Below, one piece after another: positions 32,192 through 42,898 of a stretch of 64,000 bases of DNA; the first letter of the stretch is position 1, and every line of letters starts with the position of its first letter. The DNA is from Mesocentrotus franciscanus (Eukaryota; Echinodermata; Echinoidea; Camarodonta; Strongylocentrotidae). The stretch lies in contig CP137680.1 of NCBI GenBank assembly GCA_037976565.1, positions 24,055,171-24,119,170 on the forward strand, given 5' to 3'. Both the position numbers and the translations under genes were made by a program. Below the pieces are notes generated by a model, which saw only the letters and a list, made by a program, of their open reading frames with translations, searched no databases and was not told where the DNA came from.

Positions 32192-33477
32192 CAAATGGCG
32201 ACATCGTTTGCCACAACCGATGTACTGCAAATCTGGGACACCTGAGAATCGGTTGTCGCAATTGACTCTTTGCGGGTCTCTGATCGCTTCATGGTTGCAG
32301 ACTGGTCCATGCTGATATTACTCGTCCCATTCTCGGCCATCTTTGCCTTCTTCACCAAATGTCGTTTTATCGACGGACAGAATGCGAAAGCTTCGAAGAA
32401 CGCGTGTCGGTACCTGGGGTTGACGAAGGTATAGACGAATGGGTTGATAGCCGAGTTGATGTAAGAGAGGATCCGACCGGTCCACATAACCTTTTCCACC
32501 TGATCGCCGGAGAGAAGGTAGTTCTCAGTGGCTGCCGTGATCATCATAGCGAACGAAGAGCATTGGTACGGAGCCAGACAAACGAAGAAGATGACGCCAT
32601 TTACGATGAGCATTCGCACCACTTGGTTACGCATCTGGATACTACGCACAGCGGATGACGCAAGTTGATTTTCGCGTACCGCTACGCGCGTGTTGACGGC
32701 GCGTATGATGAGCCCATACATGAGGAAGTTGAGAATCATGACGACGAAAAACGGGATCGTCTGGAGGCCGTTGCCTATTGACAGAAAAATGTCAGAATGT
32801 GGAAGACAGTAACCGGACAGATTTGGTACGGAGTCGTACTTTTCAATATCTGGCCACAAGAAGCAGAGCGGGGTCCAGTTGACCCATCCTGGGATAAGGC
32901 TGGCCGCGAAGGCAGTAGCTAGCAACCATGCCGCCGCTACGGTCCAGATTGTTCGTTTCCGTCCGCTGATTAGCCGGTGCTGAATAGGTCGACACACTGC
33001 GTAGTACTTCTCAAGGGTTACCAGCGTCACCAAGAAGATGGAGCCATAGTAAGAGAGCTGCACGAAGTAGTTCAGAAGTACGCATCCGACCGTCTTCAAG
33101 CCGTATTGGTCGTTGTAAATTGGGGACGCGATATAACGACCGACCTTATCTCCCACTGCAAAACAGAGAAACATGATGTCCGCGATGGCGAGATTGAGGA
33201 GGTAGTAGTTGGTGACGGTGCGCATACGACGAATACGGGCGACGACGAAAATGAAGGCGGTGTTGGAGATGGCGCCGATGGCCCATATTATTGGCATGAC
33301 AATTGTGATGAGGACTGTCTCACCAGGCTGATAGAGAAACGTGTCTGCCTCTTCGCTTGAAAAATTTCTAAAGTCATAGATACCCACCCCCGGCGGACAA
33401 ATATCCCCGTCAGACATTGTGAAAACGTTATGCAAAAGGCCCTCTTTTCTGAAACTTAAGGGATCTTCGGTCGACAT
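32191..33477 (-). CDS. Rhodopsin-class (class A) GPCR, intronless, peptide-receptor-like
   Basis: This encodes a 428-residue seven-helix receptor in one exon. The first ATG of the frame is at 33477; an in-frame TAA at 33508-33510 closes the frame upstream, and a second Met lies at codon 21. Class A landmarks are N1.50 (AISNTAF), LAIAD in TM2, the TM3 Cys and a Cys in extracellular loop 2, W4.50, P5.50, and NPFVY in TM7 followed by an amphipathic helix 8 with a possible palmitoylated Cys (FAFCPS). N-glycosylation motifs are NFSS near the N-terminus and NWT and NLS in loop 2. The DRY position reads EKY, CWxP reads CLAP, and TM5 has Asn at the usual Tyr. The TM3 context and overall form resemble invertebrate neuropeptide receptors of the TRH/neuromedin-like group; the ligand is unknown. 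Confidence 0.93.
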   Translation of the reverse strand: MSTEDPLSFRKEGLLHNVFTMSDGDICPPGVGIYDFRNFSSEEADTFLYQPGETVLITIVMPIIWAIGAISNTAFIFVVARIRRMRTVTNYYLLNLAIADIMFLCFAVGDKVGRYIASPIYNDQYGLKTVGCVLLNYFVQLSYYGSIFLVTLVTLEKYYAVCRPIQHRLISGRKRTIWTVAAAWLLATAFAASLIPGWVNWTPLCFLWPDIEKYDSVPNLSGYCLPHSDIFLSIGNGLQTIPFFVVMILNFLMYGLIIRAVNTRVAVRENQLASSAVRSIQMRNQVVRMLIVNGVIFFVCLAPYQCSSFAMMITAATENYLLSGDQVEKVMWTGRILSYINSAINPFVYTFVNPRYRHAFFEAFAFCPSIKRHLVKKAKMAENGTSNISMDQSATMKRSETRKESIATTDSQVSQICSTSVVANDVAI

Positions 33478-33519
33478 ATAGATTTCGTGTATCAATAGAT
33501 TATACGCTTAGTTTCCTCG

Positions 33520-36500
33520 TATTCCTTTCAGGAATTGTAACTTTAACTGTTAATTAACACCACAGAGAAAATAGAACAGGCCCTTGTAATCGTAGCGACT
33601 TAAAATTAAACAAAAATTGAAATAAAATCTCGCCAGTTCCTGAATGCGTTCTTGAATGTCATGATATGATAGTTTGTGTTATTTCCAACTGCCTTCTCCA
33701 GAGTTCCACAGTAGAGACAAAATACAGCAATTAGTGAAGATATCCAACCGGTTTGTTAATGTTTTTATCGCTTTATCAGCACAGACGAATCGCAAGGAGA
33801 TGATAATGCTAGCTTGCTTGTACTTATACCTTGCCGATTACAAAATTTGCTTAAGCTTGGTAGTTGAATCACCTCATAATACTAATACTCCGCCGCGAAG
33901 ATCATTAATCACTTTGTCCAATCTCTGATCAAATCCTAAATAAGACAAAGTGGTACTTTGACATACGAAGGTTGATGATATAGAGCCGACTTATGGTTGT
34001 GAAATATCCAAAAACGTTTATGTTTATGACCCCAAGTTTGGAAGTTATTAAAATTTCGAATCACCGATGCTATAAATTCTTTCCTCACTGTCATTAATAG
34101 AAATCAATTTAGCAGCAGTAACTATGAATATTCTGATATAATAGTTTATTCGTGAGCAAAACAGCGAGGTTCAGATACCTCAGAATCACTCTCGTTAGTC
34201 GCTCAGTGAATAGGATGATGATCGTATTCTCGAGTTCCTTCGAGATCTTGTTTATTTTCGAGTAAGCCGCTCGATCGTTGCCGTAGAACCAAAAGCGTTG
34301 CTAGGACCTTCTCGGGAAAGGGTTCACTTCAAGAAAAACCATCCAAAGTTGATTATTGTGAAGACAAATTAGTCATGCTCACGCTACGAAACTATGTGAT
34401 ATGTCTCAAACCACTTTAAACTCACAAATTGTTAATGGGAGAAGAAGTGTTATATTGAAGACAACATTGCACGATTATCGCAATGTCGATACCGATATCA
34501 CCTCTGCAAGGAAATTCCCGCCATATGTCCAGTTAAAACAACATCTTTTTAATTAGTCACTGTCCTGTTAGTCGTTATAACATATGCGTATTATTCAGGT
34601 AATACTGCTTGCCAGGATGTGGTCAATAAGTTCTATTAATCTCATGCGATGACAAAGTTGTAATGTTTTCCGACAAACTTTCTTGAGAAAAGATTCACGC
34701 AAACGAAACTAGAAAATAATAACAATTAGCTGCAGAGCTGGGATCCTATAGTTCTAAAATCGTTTTGCGAAAAGAGCATGGCAACTCCGATGCACACCAG
34801 CAAATACAATATAACAACATGTCATGTAAAATGTATTGTCTTGTAGAATGACAGTGTTTATTTTCCTTTCCTGACAAGAAAATAATGAAGAGTTCATGAT
34901 ACGAAGCTAAGCTGGTAACATCTCTCGCTCATCGATGATAATCCACTGATGAACTCACTAGGATCTCATCATGTCTGATATGAATGTGATGTGACGTCAC
35001 ATATCTAGGCGTAGTTAAAAAAGGCACGCTCACGTATGATAATCATATTCCTCTCCCTGGATCGCGAGCTCGGAGCTCATTGATGGATTTCTATCCAATC
35101 ACGGGTGGCCTCGGGTCACTGGGCTTTAAGGATGTCCTTAGCTATAGCTGGTCGAGGATTGGTGTTGGTCTTTAAAAACAAAGACTTCCCTGGGAATTTG
35201 GAAGAAAGAATATAAAAAACGCTCTTCGACTCACTCTCTGTCCAAAGAAATTCGTTTAGATAAGCGCACTCATTTCCTGCTTGGTATTGGACGAGAGTAC
35301 TTTTTGAAACGCACAGGAAATTCGACTTAGGATGAAGGGGAAAAGACTGCTAGGACCAGGAAGGATTTGGCTTGTTTGGCAAAATAATCTCTCCAGTTCT
35401 TCCTTTTTGATATAGCATCATTAATTAGATGTTTTCGTGTATACAAAGAGAGAAGCGCCAAAAGAAGTAGATCAAGCTGTTACCAGTGCTTTCTTGGTTT
35501 TTTAGTGATCTCCCTTTCTATAATCTGATGTTCTCCATGCACGTCGACAATTCAATCAGATATAAACAATCTTGAATCCATTTATTGATAGTCCACACAG
35601 AAAATGAATATTGTCACCTTGATATAGAAACAAGGTAACCCATCACAAGTTTGTGGTGAAAATCTTGATCAAGACCGCTTGAAAAGATAACTCCGAATTC
35701 GTGTTGATTACTTCATAAGAAAAGCAGAACTGGAATCAAATAATTGTTCCTCTCCGGGAAATCTCAGTTTTATCACACTTTCACAGATATCATTATTGCA
35801 TTGTCCACATTGGGGTCCCTTTAGGATACAGCTCATTATGTCTAATTATGATGGAAGTAATGCTCGTTGATTCGTGCTGGTCACCGCGTGAATGTCTTGG
35901 TATCTCCTCGGCTTACTTGTTTTATTCGCTGTAGAATGCACGAATTTAATCTTTTGAAAAGCAAGTTTATCACATTCTTTTCTCGACCTGAGTTAAACGT
36001 TCAATCCTTCTACTCTGGAAAATCGCTCCGGTTTATATTTGTTTCAGACACAAGTCAGCCCTCCCGATTCATAGCCGTATTGTGCTGTTTGTTTTACTCT
36101 TAGTCTGCCAGGCATTCATATTTTCAAAAGCCAAGAACAACAAATCCTCGTCTTCCCGTTGTGAGCTCCATTCATATACCTAATACATCACAATCGAAGC
36201 GAATTTATCCTTGAGTGGGATAGATGGAACCAGACATTGAGGAGTCCTATCCCAGAACAAATTATTCTCGTATTCATTCCTCCGTCGGTTGAGCTTTTTG
36301 CTAAATTAGAATTGCATCGTCGTGATGTTATCATTTACTTCATCTTTATCCAGCATTTACAGAGCATTTAAGTTTTACCTTTACCCGTCTCTGTTTGATT
36401 ATGATTCTGTATCCATTAGTGGATCTACTTCATGTGAGGCAGTTGCCATGGCTACCAGAATGATATCTACGACATTTTCCCCACTGTGTTTGAGAAAAGG

Positions 36501-37780
36501 ATTTTAGAAAATGAACTTTGAACATGCCCCAAAATAAGCTGTGTTGTGCCTCTTTACTAATAGATTAAAACGAACACGGCTGTACCAATAATGGTTCTTT
36601 TTTGGTACTTCTAAGAGTTAATCTAATCTTAGAATTACGCTAATATAAAGTAGATAAAATGTTTATGTTGAAGATACCAAATTACACAGTAAAGACAAGA
36701 TTATTGATGTTTTGTTCAAGATCACGTTTCGTTGTCTGTGTTGTGGGTGACCTCTATTGTGAAAGACGCATGGCAATCAGACCTACATCCCTTTGTAGCA
36801 TTTACAATGGTAACCGCTCAAAACAATTTTGGAACTCGTAATAGTCTGAAAAGAAGATCCCTGGGGGCTTGGGGTTCCAATTTGACATCCGTCCGCTTGT
36901 GCGCTGGCACGAGGATCATACAGCCATTTTTTCCTATTAAATCGCTATTATCCAAACGGAAGATAATCACAACCCTCTTACGTTCAATCAATATAGATAC
37001 GCATTTTTCTCTGCAGACGATCATCGCTCGTATTTTGGCGCGCATTACTTTTCGTTAGTCCTGACTTCGTTCAATCATGACTGCCATAATTTCCATAGAA
37101 ATCTTCTCAATAAGAGACAACTTTTGGATGCCCATTCAAAAGGTTCATCTTTATTACGATTAAATTGTGCTTGTAGAGATTTGATCGAAATCCTGAATGG
37201 GCTGATTTTTGTCCGAATTAGATATGCCCGATCTAATTTGGCCTTCTCATTTTGCCGTGCCATGGCCATTTCCCCCGCGATGGAATTTGGCAGGGAGTCG
37301 ATTGGGTTGGAAAAGGACGGAAAAGCACATGGGCATGACATGAAATAAAATTTCGGGAGCCAACCCTTCCCGAATCAAAATGGATTTTCCCCCGGCAAAT
37401 CCACTGTTTCGGCAAATCATAATTGTATTCGGCATTATTTTTGTTTTCTTTTGATGCTGGCAATATTTTGTTTGGAATTAAAGGCCCTTCTCCTTCTCTT
37501 CTTGTCGGCAAATTAAAAAAGACATTCGTGGCCATATCATCAGTATCATCATTTTTAATGATATATATTTTGGATTATTGGCAATTTTGCTTTCCTGTCG
37601 GTAGCTTTTTGGCCCATCACATTTTAAATTTTCGAAGAGTTTCCCCAGTAGGTATTAACAAAGAAAATCATTTAAGCACCGTTTTCACAAGACGGTGTAG
37701 GCTTAGTTGTCTGAGGTCACTTGTCCTAAGGGGTAGTCAGTTAATCACATTTTTTATTCTTGGGTAGCCGTTCTTCAGTA
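33520..37780. other. Upstream region of the GPCR, no recognisable gene
   Basis: About 4.2 kb of unique, low-repeat DNA. No frame shows a recognisable domain or a convincing splice pattern. It may contain GPCR regulatory sequence or untranslated exons, which cannot be judged here. Confidence 0.45.
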
Positions 37781-38019
37781 GTGTTGGGTTCAAATTCAGG
37801 ACATACGAGCTCGAGATCAAATTCAAGATCAACACCTTCGAGAACAAAATAGAAAATGTTCAAGATTACGAACAAGATCAAGACCCCACTTCTTGAGACC
37901 AGTCTCGAGACCAATCGATCTCGGCAGAGGTGGCGCTCCTGGGGCAAGGGGCACAGAGCTCCCACTCTTTCAAGTACCCCAAATGTTCCCCTTTTACATA
38001 GGAAAGGTTCCCTTTTCTT

Positions 38020-38300
38020 TCCAATAGGTGCCCGGTCCACATTCTTATAAGTTCCCCTTACCACCTTTGATAAGCACCCCTTTACATCTGATAATTGCCT
38101 TATTCAAATCTGATAAATGTCCTTTTTCCTTCGACAAGTTCCCATTTTCGTTTGCAATAAGTGCCCCCTTCCCCTCTAATAAATGCCTCTTTTAAAAAAA
38201 GTCCCACCTCTTTCTCTTAAATGCCCCTTTTCATGTCTGATTAGCGCCCCTTTTATTTTGACACGTGTCCGTTTTCCTTTCTCCATAACATGTGCTCCTA
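38020..38300 (+). repeat. Degenerate minisatellite of about 25-30 bp units
   Basis: Loosely repeated units of the type 'gataagtgccccttttcctt' (tgcccctttt, aagttcccctt, tgtcctttttcct) run across the region with heavy divergence. Confidence 0.6.
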
Positions 38301-38388
38301 ATTTCTAGCGACTAAAAGCAACTTTTTTTTAAAAATTTCCCCCAAAACTCGTTCACTACGCTCGCTCTTATTTGTAGTTGATATAAAT

Positions 38389-38894
38389 CGTATCCGGACA
38401 CCTACCCCCTGCACATCCACCCCCGGCTAACCACCCCCAGTTAACTACCCCTATATGACAACTACTCCCTAGGGTAACTACCCTCTAGAAAGACTATCCC
38501 CCGGGACAACTACCCCCGGACAACTACCCCCAGACAACTACCCCCTAGGACAACCATCCCGGACAATTACCTCCCAGACAACTACCCCTAGGACAACTAC
38601 CCCCGGACAACTACCCCCTAGGATAGTTGTTCGGGGGTAGTTGTCCTAGAGGATGGTTGTCGTAGGGGGTAGTTGTCTGGGGGTAGTTGTCCGGGGTTAG
38701 TTGTTCGGGGGGTAGTTGTCCTAGGGGGTAGTTTTCTGGAGGTAGTTGTCCGGGGGTTAGTTGTCCCGGGGTAGTCGTCCTAGAGGGTGGTTGCCCTAGG
38801 GATAGTTGTCCTAGGGGATAGTTGTCCTAGGGGGTAGTTGACTGTGGATGGTTATCCGGGGGTGGATGTCCAGGGGGTAGGTGTTCTAGAACCG
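38389..38894. mobile_element. Foldback element with inverted minisatellite arms (TU-like)
   Basis: The left arm is an array of 'ggacaactaccccc' units. The right arm is the reverse-complement array ('ggggtagttgtcc'), meeting at about 38621. The outermost sequences also pair (ACACCTACCCCCTG and CAGGGGGTAGGTGT). An 8-bp direct repeat, ATATAAAT, flanks the element (38381-38388 and 38895-38902). Long inverted repeats built of short tandem repeats with 8-bp duplications recall the sea urchin TU foldback transposons. The family assignment is inferred. Confidence 0.75.
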
Positions 38895-39106
38895 ATATAA
38901 ATATGTTAAGGTATGTTTAGTCTTTCATGATAACATTGTGCTAAAAAAACATCAAGATTGGGGGGTTTTTTTCGCGATGCGACCTCAAAAATCTTCTTCT
39001 TTTTTCGCTCGCTTGCAAATTCAGACCATTACACACAGCTGTGCGGATATGATACATAAGACCATTGATAGCGTATTGAGAGAGAAGGTTGTGACCAAAG
39101 GTTGTG

Positions 39107-40415
39107 ACATTCAATTCAATTCAATTTGTATTCCATTCTTCATAAAAAACATATATACAATACATACAGAGTAGGAACAAATTTAAATTTAAATACATAA
39201 ATACATGTAGAAGGGTAACATAACAGATAATAAGAATACAATAAAATTAACAGAAATAGGTTCAGAAAGAAAATTTATGTCGAATGAGGGTCAACAAAAA
39301 AGAGCATTTAGCCTTGTTGAACGTTGACCCCTAAAGAAAGTACATAATTGACAGCACATTAAGAAAAAAAAGAAAACAGGTGGAAACAGTAGATAGGAAA
39401 AGGAAGACATAATAAAGAAGAAAAAAAAAATATACAAATATATACGTAAATCACATAATATTTAAGTTGATGAGTACAAATTTAGTAAAAACAATCGAAA
39501 GGAACGTTTAAAACTATTTACGGAAGGATGATTCTTGAGATGGATAGGAATAGAGAGCCATAGATGGGGACCTTTGTAAAAAATAGTATTCTTTGAAATA
39601 TTAGTTCTAACTTTTGGCAGATGGTATTCTACAGCATTACGTGTACTATAATTATGTACGTTACAATTTAAAACAAATTTTGATGTAATTGGAGATGGTA
39701 ATAAGCCTCTAGAACACATAAAAATAAATATTGCAATATTCAATTTATTAATGTCATAAACGTTTAGGAGATTTAACTGGGAGAAGATTGGCAAGGTATG
39801 AGCATTATAAGGCGAATTAGAAATTATTCTTATGGCTTTTTTCTGCAAAACAAATAATTTAGTACTAAAGTAATCATGACTGTTTGACCAGGCAAGGTTA
39901 CAATAATTGAGATGGGAGAAAGTCAATGCATAATATAACATAACTAAAATATGTCTTGGAAAATGTCTCAAACGGTAAATAATACCAACAGATTTGGCAA
40001 CACGATTGCATACGACACCAACATGTTCATGCCATGTTAAAGATTCATCGATATGAACACCTAAAAATTTAATACAAGAAGTACGATTAATTTGATGACC
40101 ATTAAAAGTGATTGCAAAATTATCTTCAAAACGTCGTTTAGTGAATAAAATATATTGAGTTTTAGCAACATTCAAAACTAATTTGTTGTTTATTAACCAA
40201 TCACTTAATTTATTTAATTCAGAATTGAACGAATCAACTAGTGTACAGAGATTATTATGAGACATGAACACGCTGGTGTCGTCTGCAAATAATATAAAAT
40301 GTAACAAATCAGAAGAACTCACTATATCATTAATATAAATTTAAAAAAGTAAAGGACCAAGTATTGAACCCTGGGGCAAATCACGTACACGTACGCGATC
40401 AAAGTCAATTCATGG
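39107..40415 (-). pseudogene. 5'-truncated non-LTR retrotransposon relic (CR1/Jockey-like reverse transcriptase)
   Basis: The minus strand encodes the C-terminal half of a reverse transcriptase. It shows DLPQGSILGPLLF, then the catalytic FADD (about 40289-40275), LNVAKTQYILF, then a thumb-like region (SLTWHEHVGVVCN, LQKKAIRIISN) to a stop near 39462. An in-frame TAA interrupts the frame just after GPLLF (about 40340), where FLIYIND is expected. The 3' end is a short untranslated tail terminating in CAATT-type repeats (39107-39125). The 5' part is missing. Confidence 0.85.
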
Positions 40416-40456
40416 AGCTCCAAACAGTTCCCACCCACATAATGGGAGGGAAAGCA

Positions 40457-40768
40457 GGGGGGGGGGGTTCATAAAGCTGTTCGTAAAGTTACGCATGACT
40501 TTACGAATGACTGAAATATGAAAGCCAAATGGGATGCTCAATCATTTTTAACTGCATCAACTCAAGTTGAACTGTGCAGATGTAGATTAACATTCTTATT
40601 ATAAGTAACATTTTTAATGCAAAGTATATTTTTGCCATAATTTAATTGAGGTTATTGGAAATATAGTCACACATCAGGAAAAAACTTTAGGCATCCTATC
40701 TGGCATTCATATTCAAGTCGTTCGTAAAGTCATGCGTAACTTTACGAACAGCTTTGTGAAACACCCCC
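40457..40768. mobile_element. Foldback MITE F2
   Basis: The terminal inverted repeats extend about 45 bp: G-run, then 'aaagctgttcgtaaagttac', mirrored by 'gtaactttacgaacagcttt' and a C-run. No clear target duplication. Confidence 0.75.
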
Positions 40769-41667
40769 AGGTTTCATATTCTCGTAGTATATTCCTCATA
40801 TCAGATTGGCTCCATGATTATTATAACTGATATCATGAATGCCTTTGTTCACCAAGGTCGATTTCAGTCTCGTCTACAAGGGGTAGACTAATTAAAACAT
40901 GACGTAATCATATCGATGATGCCGTGATGTGAGATGAAATGATGACATATAATATATAGACATTACTACTGTGACTAGGATCAATAGCTAGGGACGGGAA
41001 GGGTGTGTACCACCATGGACCTACTTAGAGGGTCCATGGTACCACTATCGAATGTCAACAAATAAAGACATAGAAGAAAGAAATAGAGGGCAGTGGAATA
41101 GCGTGCGTCCAGACATTGAGAGGGCACTAGCTAAAACTTCAACAAATATTCGCGACATATTGTCAAATTGTTTTTGATATCGCAAATCCACGTTACATTC
41201 AGATCTACTCTGTTTTTTTTCCCTTCTCAATCCAATTTTCGGTATTCCATAAGATTGTTTTTGCATGTTTTCCCCTTTCAAAAGCGAATTTCCTTTCCTC
41301 CCCTACATGCAGGTATGTAGGTCACACTCCAATTAATGATATACTCCACGTTTGTGATTAAGTCCCTGCCTGAGCATGGTGGGTACTAAATGTTTTATCC
41401 TTTATTATGGACACAAACACCAATTAGCGTAATTGCAATGATGTATAACCTCGCACCCGTCTATACTTATCCAGAATAATATTAGGATGCCCGGCCTCTA
41501 GCCTCTTCAAATTGGCCCAGTTTTGCTCACACAACGTAACCAGTATATCAAGAAATTTTACCTGAACATCTTGAATGCCTGCCTAGACAAAACTTGCACG
41601 AGAGACCTTTAAAATGTTCATTTAAGAGTATTGGCATACTTTACGTGGCCATAAGTTTGTTGTCATT

Positions 41668-42245
41668 TGATTTGATTTGATTTGATTTGATTTTCTTCTG
41701 CATTCATGTAAGTACAAAGTTTTTCGATAACAATAATAATATAAAGTACAATGAGTATATTTTTGACAATGAATCATATATAAGCAAATATATATAACAA
41801 TTGTTTTTTTTCAAAAACGAAATGACAAACTGTCACAAATACTAAATTTCCTCAAACAATAGAAATTATTTGCGGAAGAACGACTGTCATTGTAAGCAGA
41901 TTGCTTGATAATACAACAGCCCCATACAAAACTCATGAAATGGATTAACACATTTATTCAGCAGAACGGATAGGTAATTGAAATACTAATTTTAATGATG
42001 GTGATATTGACAATGCAGGTGAGGATGATGATGATGATGATGACGATGATGATAATGATTCGAATGAAAGAAGAGATGACAATATGATAAAGACTGAAGA
42101 GTTGACACAGAAATTTTACCTTGAATATTATGATAATAACATCGTATTAACTTTGGCCTTAAATAAGTAGAGGGAGCAACATGATTTAATAGATTCTGGG
42201 AGAGAGTTCCATAGGTCTGGACCATGGTGTCTTATGGATCTATGG
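41668..42245 (-). pseudogene. 3' end of another non-LTR retrotransposon
   Basis: On the minus strand, 42245-42128 reads RSIRHHGPDLWNSLPESIKS then CCSLYLFKAKV and a stop. This is the typical WNxLP end of CR1/L2-type reverse transcriptase ORFs. The element ends in a TTTGA-type repeat (41668-41692). A GAT repeat lies within it near 42018-42050. Confidence 0.7.
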
Positions 42246-42427
42246 GCAATAAGTTGTAGATTTATAAAAAAACATTATTACATTTTTCAGTGAGAAAGGG
42301 GCATAAACACTGTATCTTTATTAAGATTCAATATTCTTCGTTTTATAATCACTCAATGGAAACATAGCATTGAAGTTAAATCTTCATAATATTGTTTTCT
42401 GTTCATTTTCGCTGTGTCTTGTCATCT

Positions 42428-42586
42428 GGGGGGCGTTTAATGAAACAATTAGTCGGTGGTTTTCACCGACTAATATCATTTTCACCGACAATTTTATTGT
42501 CACCGACTATTTTCCAGGCCTCTGATTGGTCAAATTTAGTCGGCGCCGACAGTTGTCGGTGGACAAGTGTTGATGAAATGCCCCCC
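42428..42586. mobile_element. Foldback MITE F3
   Basis: The ends are GGGGGGCGTTTAATGAAACA and the complement of GGGGGGCATTTCATCAACAC, with repeated 'caccgac' in the interior pairing with 'gtcggtg'. About 159 bp, no obvious target duplication. Confidence 0.6.
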
Positions 42587-42898
42587 TGATTTGCATTTTT
42601 TACAAAATAGTTTGGTTGAAAAGTATGCCTTGTGTTGTAATCAATTTAATGCTTTTGATTACACTTTCTTTGCATTCAGATCAAGAGAGATAAAATAAAT
42701 GTGATGTAGATGTATAATACATGTAGGAAAAAATGGAATCCACTCTTAAAAGAATAATCCAACCACAATGGAGTGCATCCCACTATGTTAGATTCAACTC
42801 CTAACATGCCAAAGGAATACTGATCACTAATATGACTCCTAAAAATGGATCTCCACTAACAGAGGATGTCAAAATGGAAAAAACAAATGAAATCAACT

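Noticed and set aside
32359..33360. Plus-strand frames within the GPCR
   Set aside because: They are antisense shadows of the seven-helix coding frame.
33478..33495. Upstream extension of the GPCR to a TTG codon
   Set aside because: The codon is not ATG; the first in-frame ATG is at 33477, with a stop at 33508-33510 upstream.
36732..37767. Cluster of overlapping frames on both strands upstream of the foldback element
   Set aside because: None shows a domain, splice pattern or coding bias; they look like chance frames in a GC-richer stretch.
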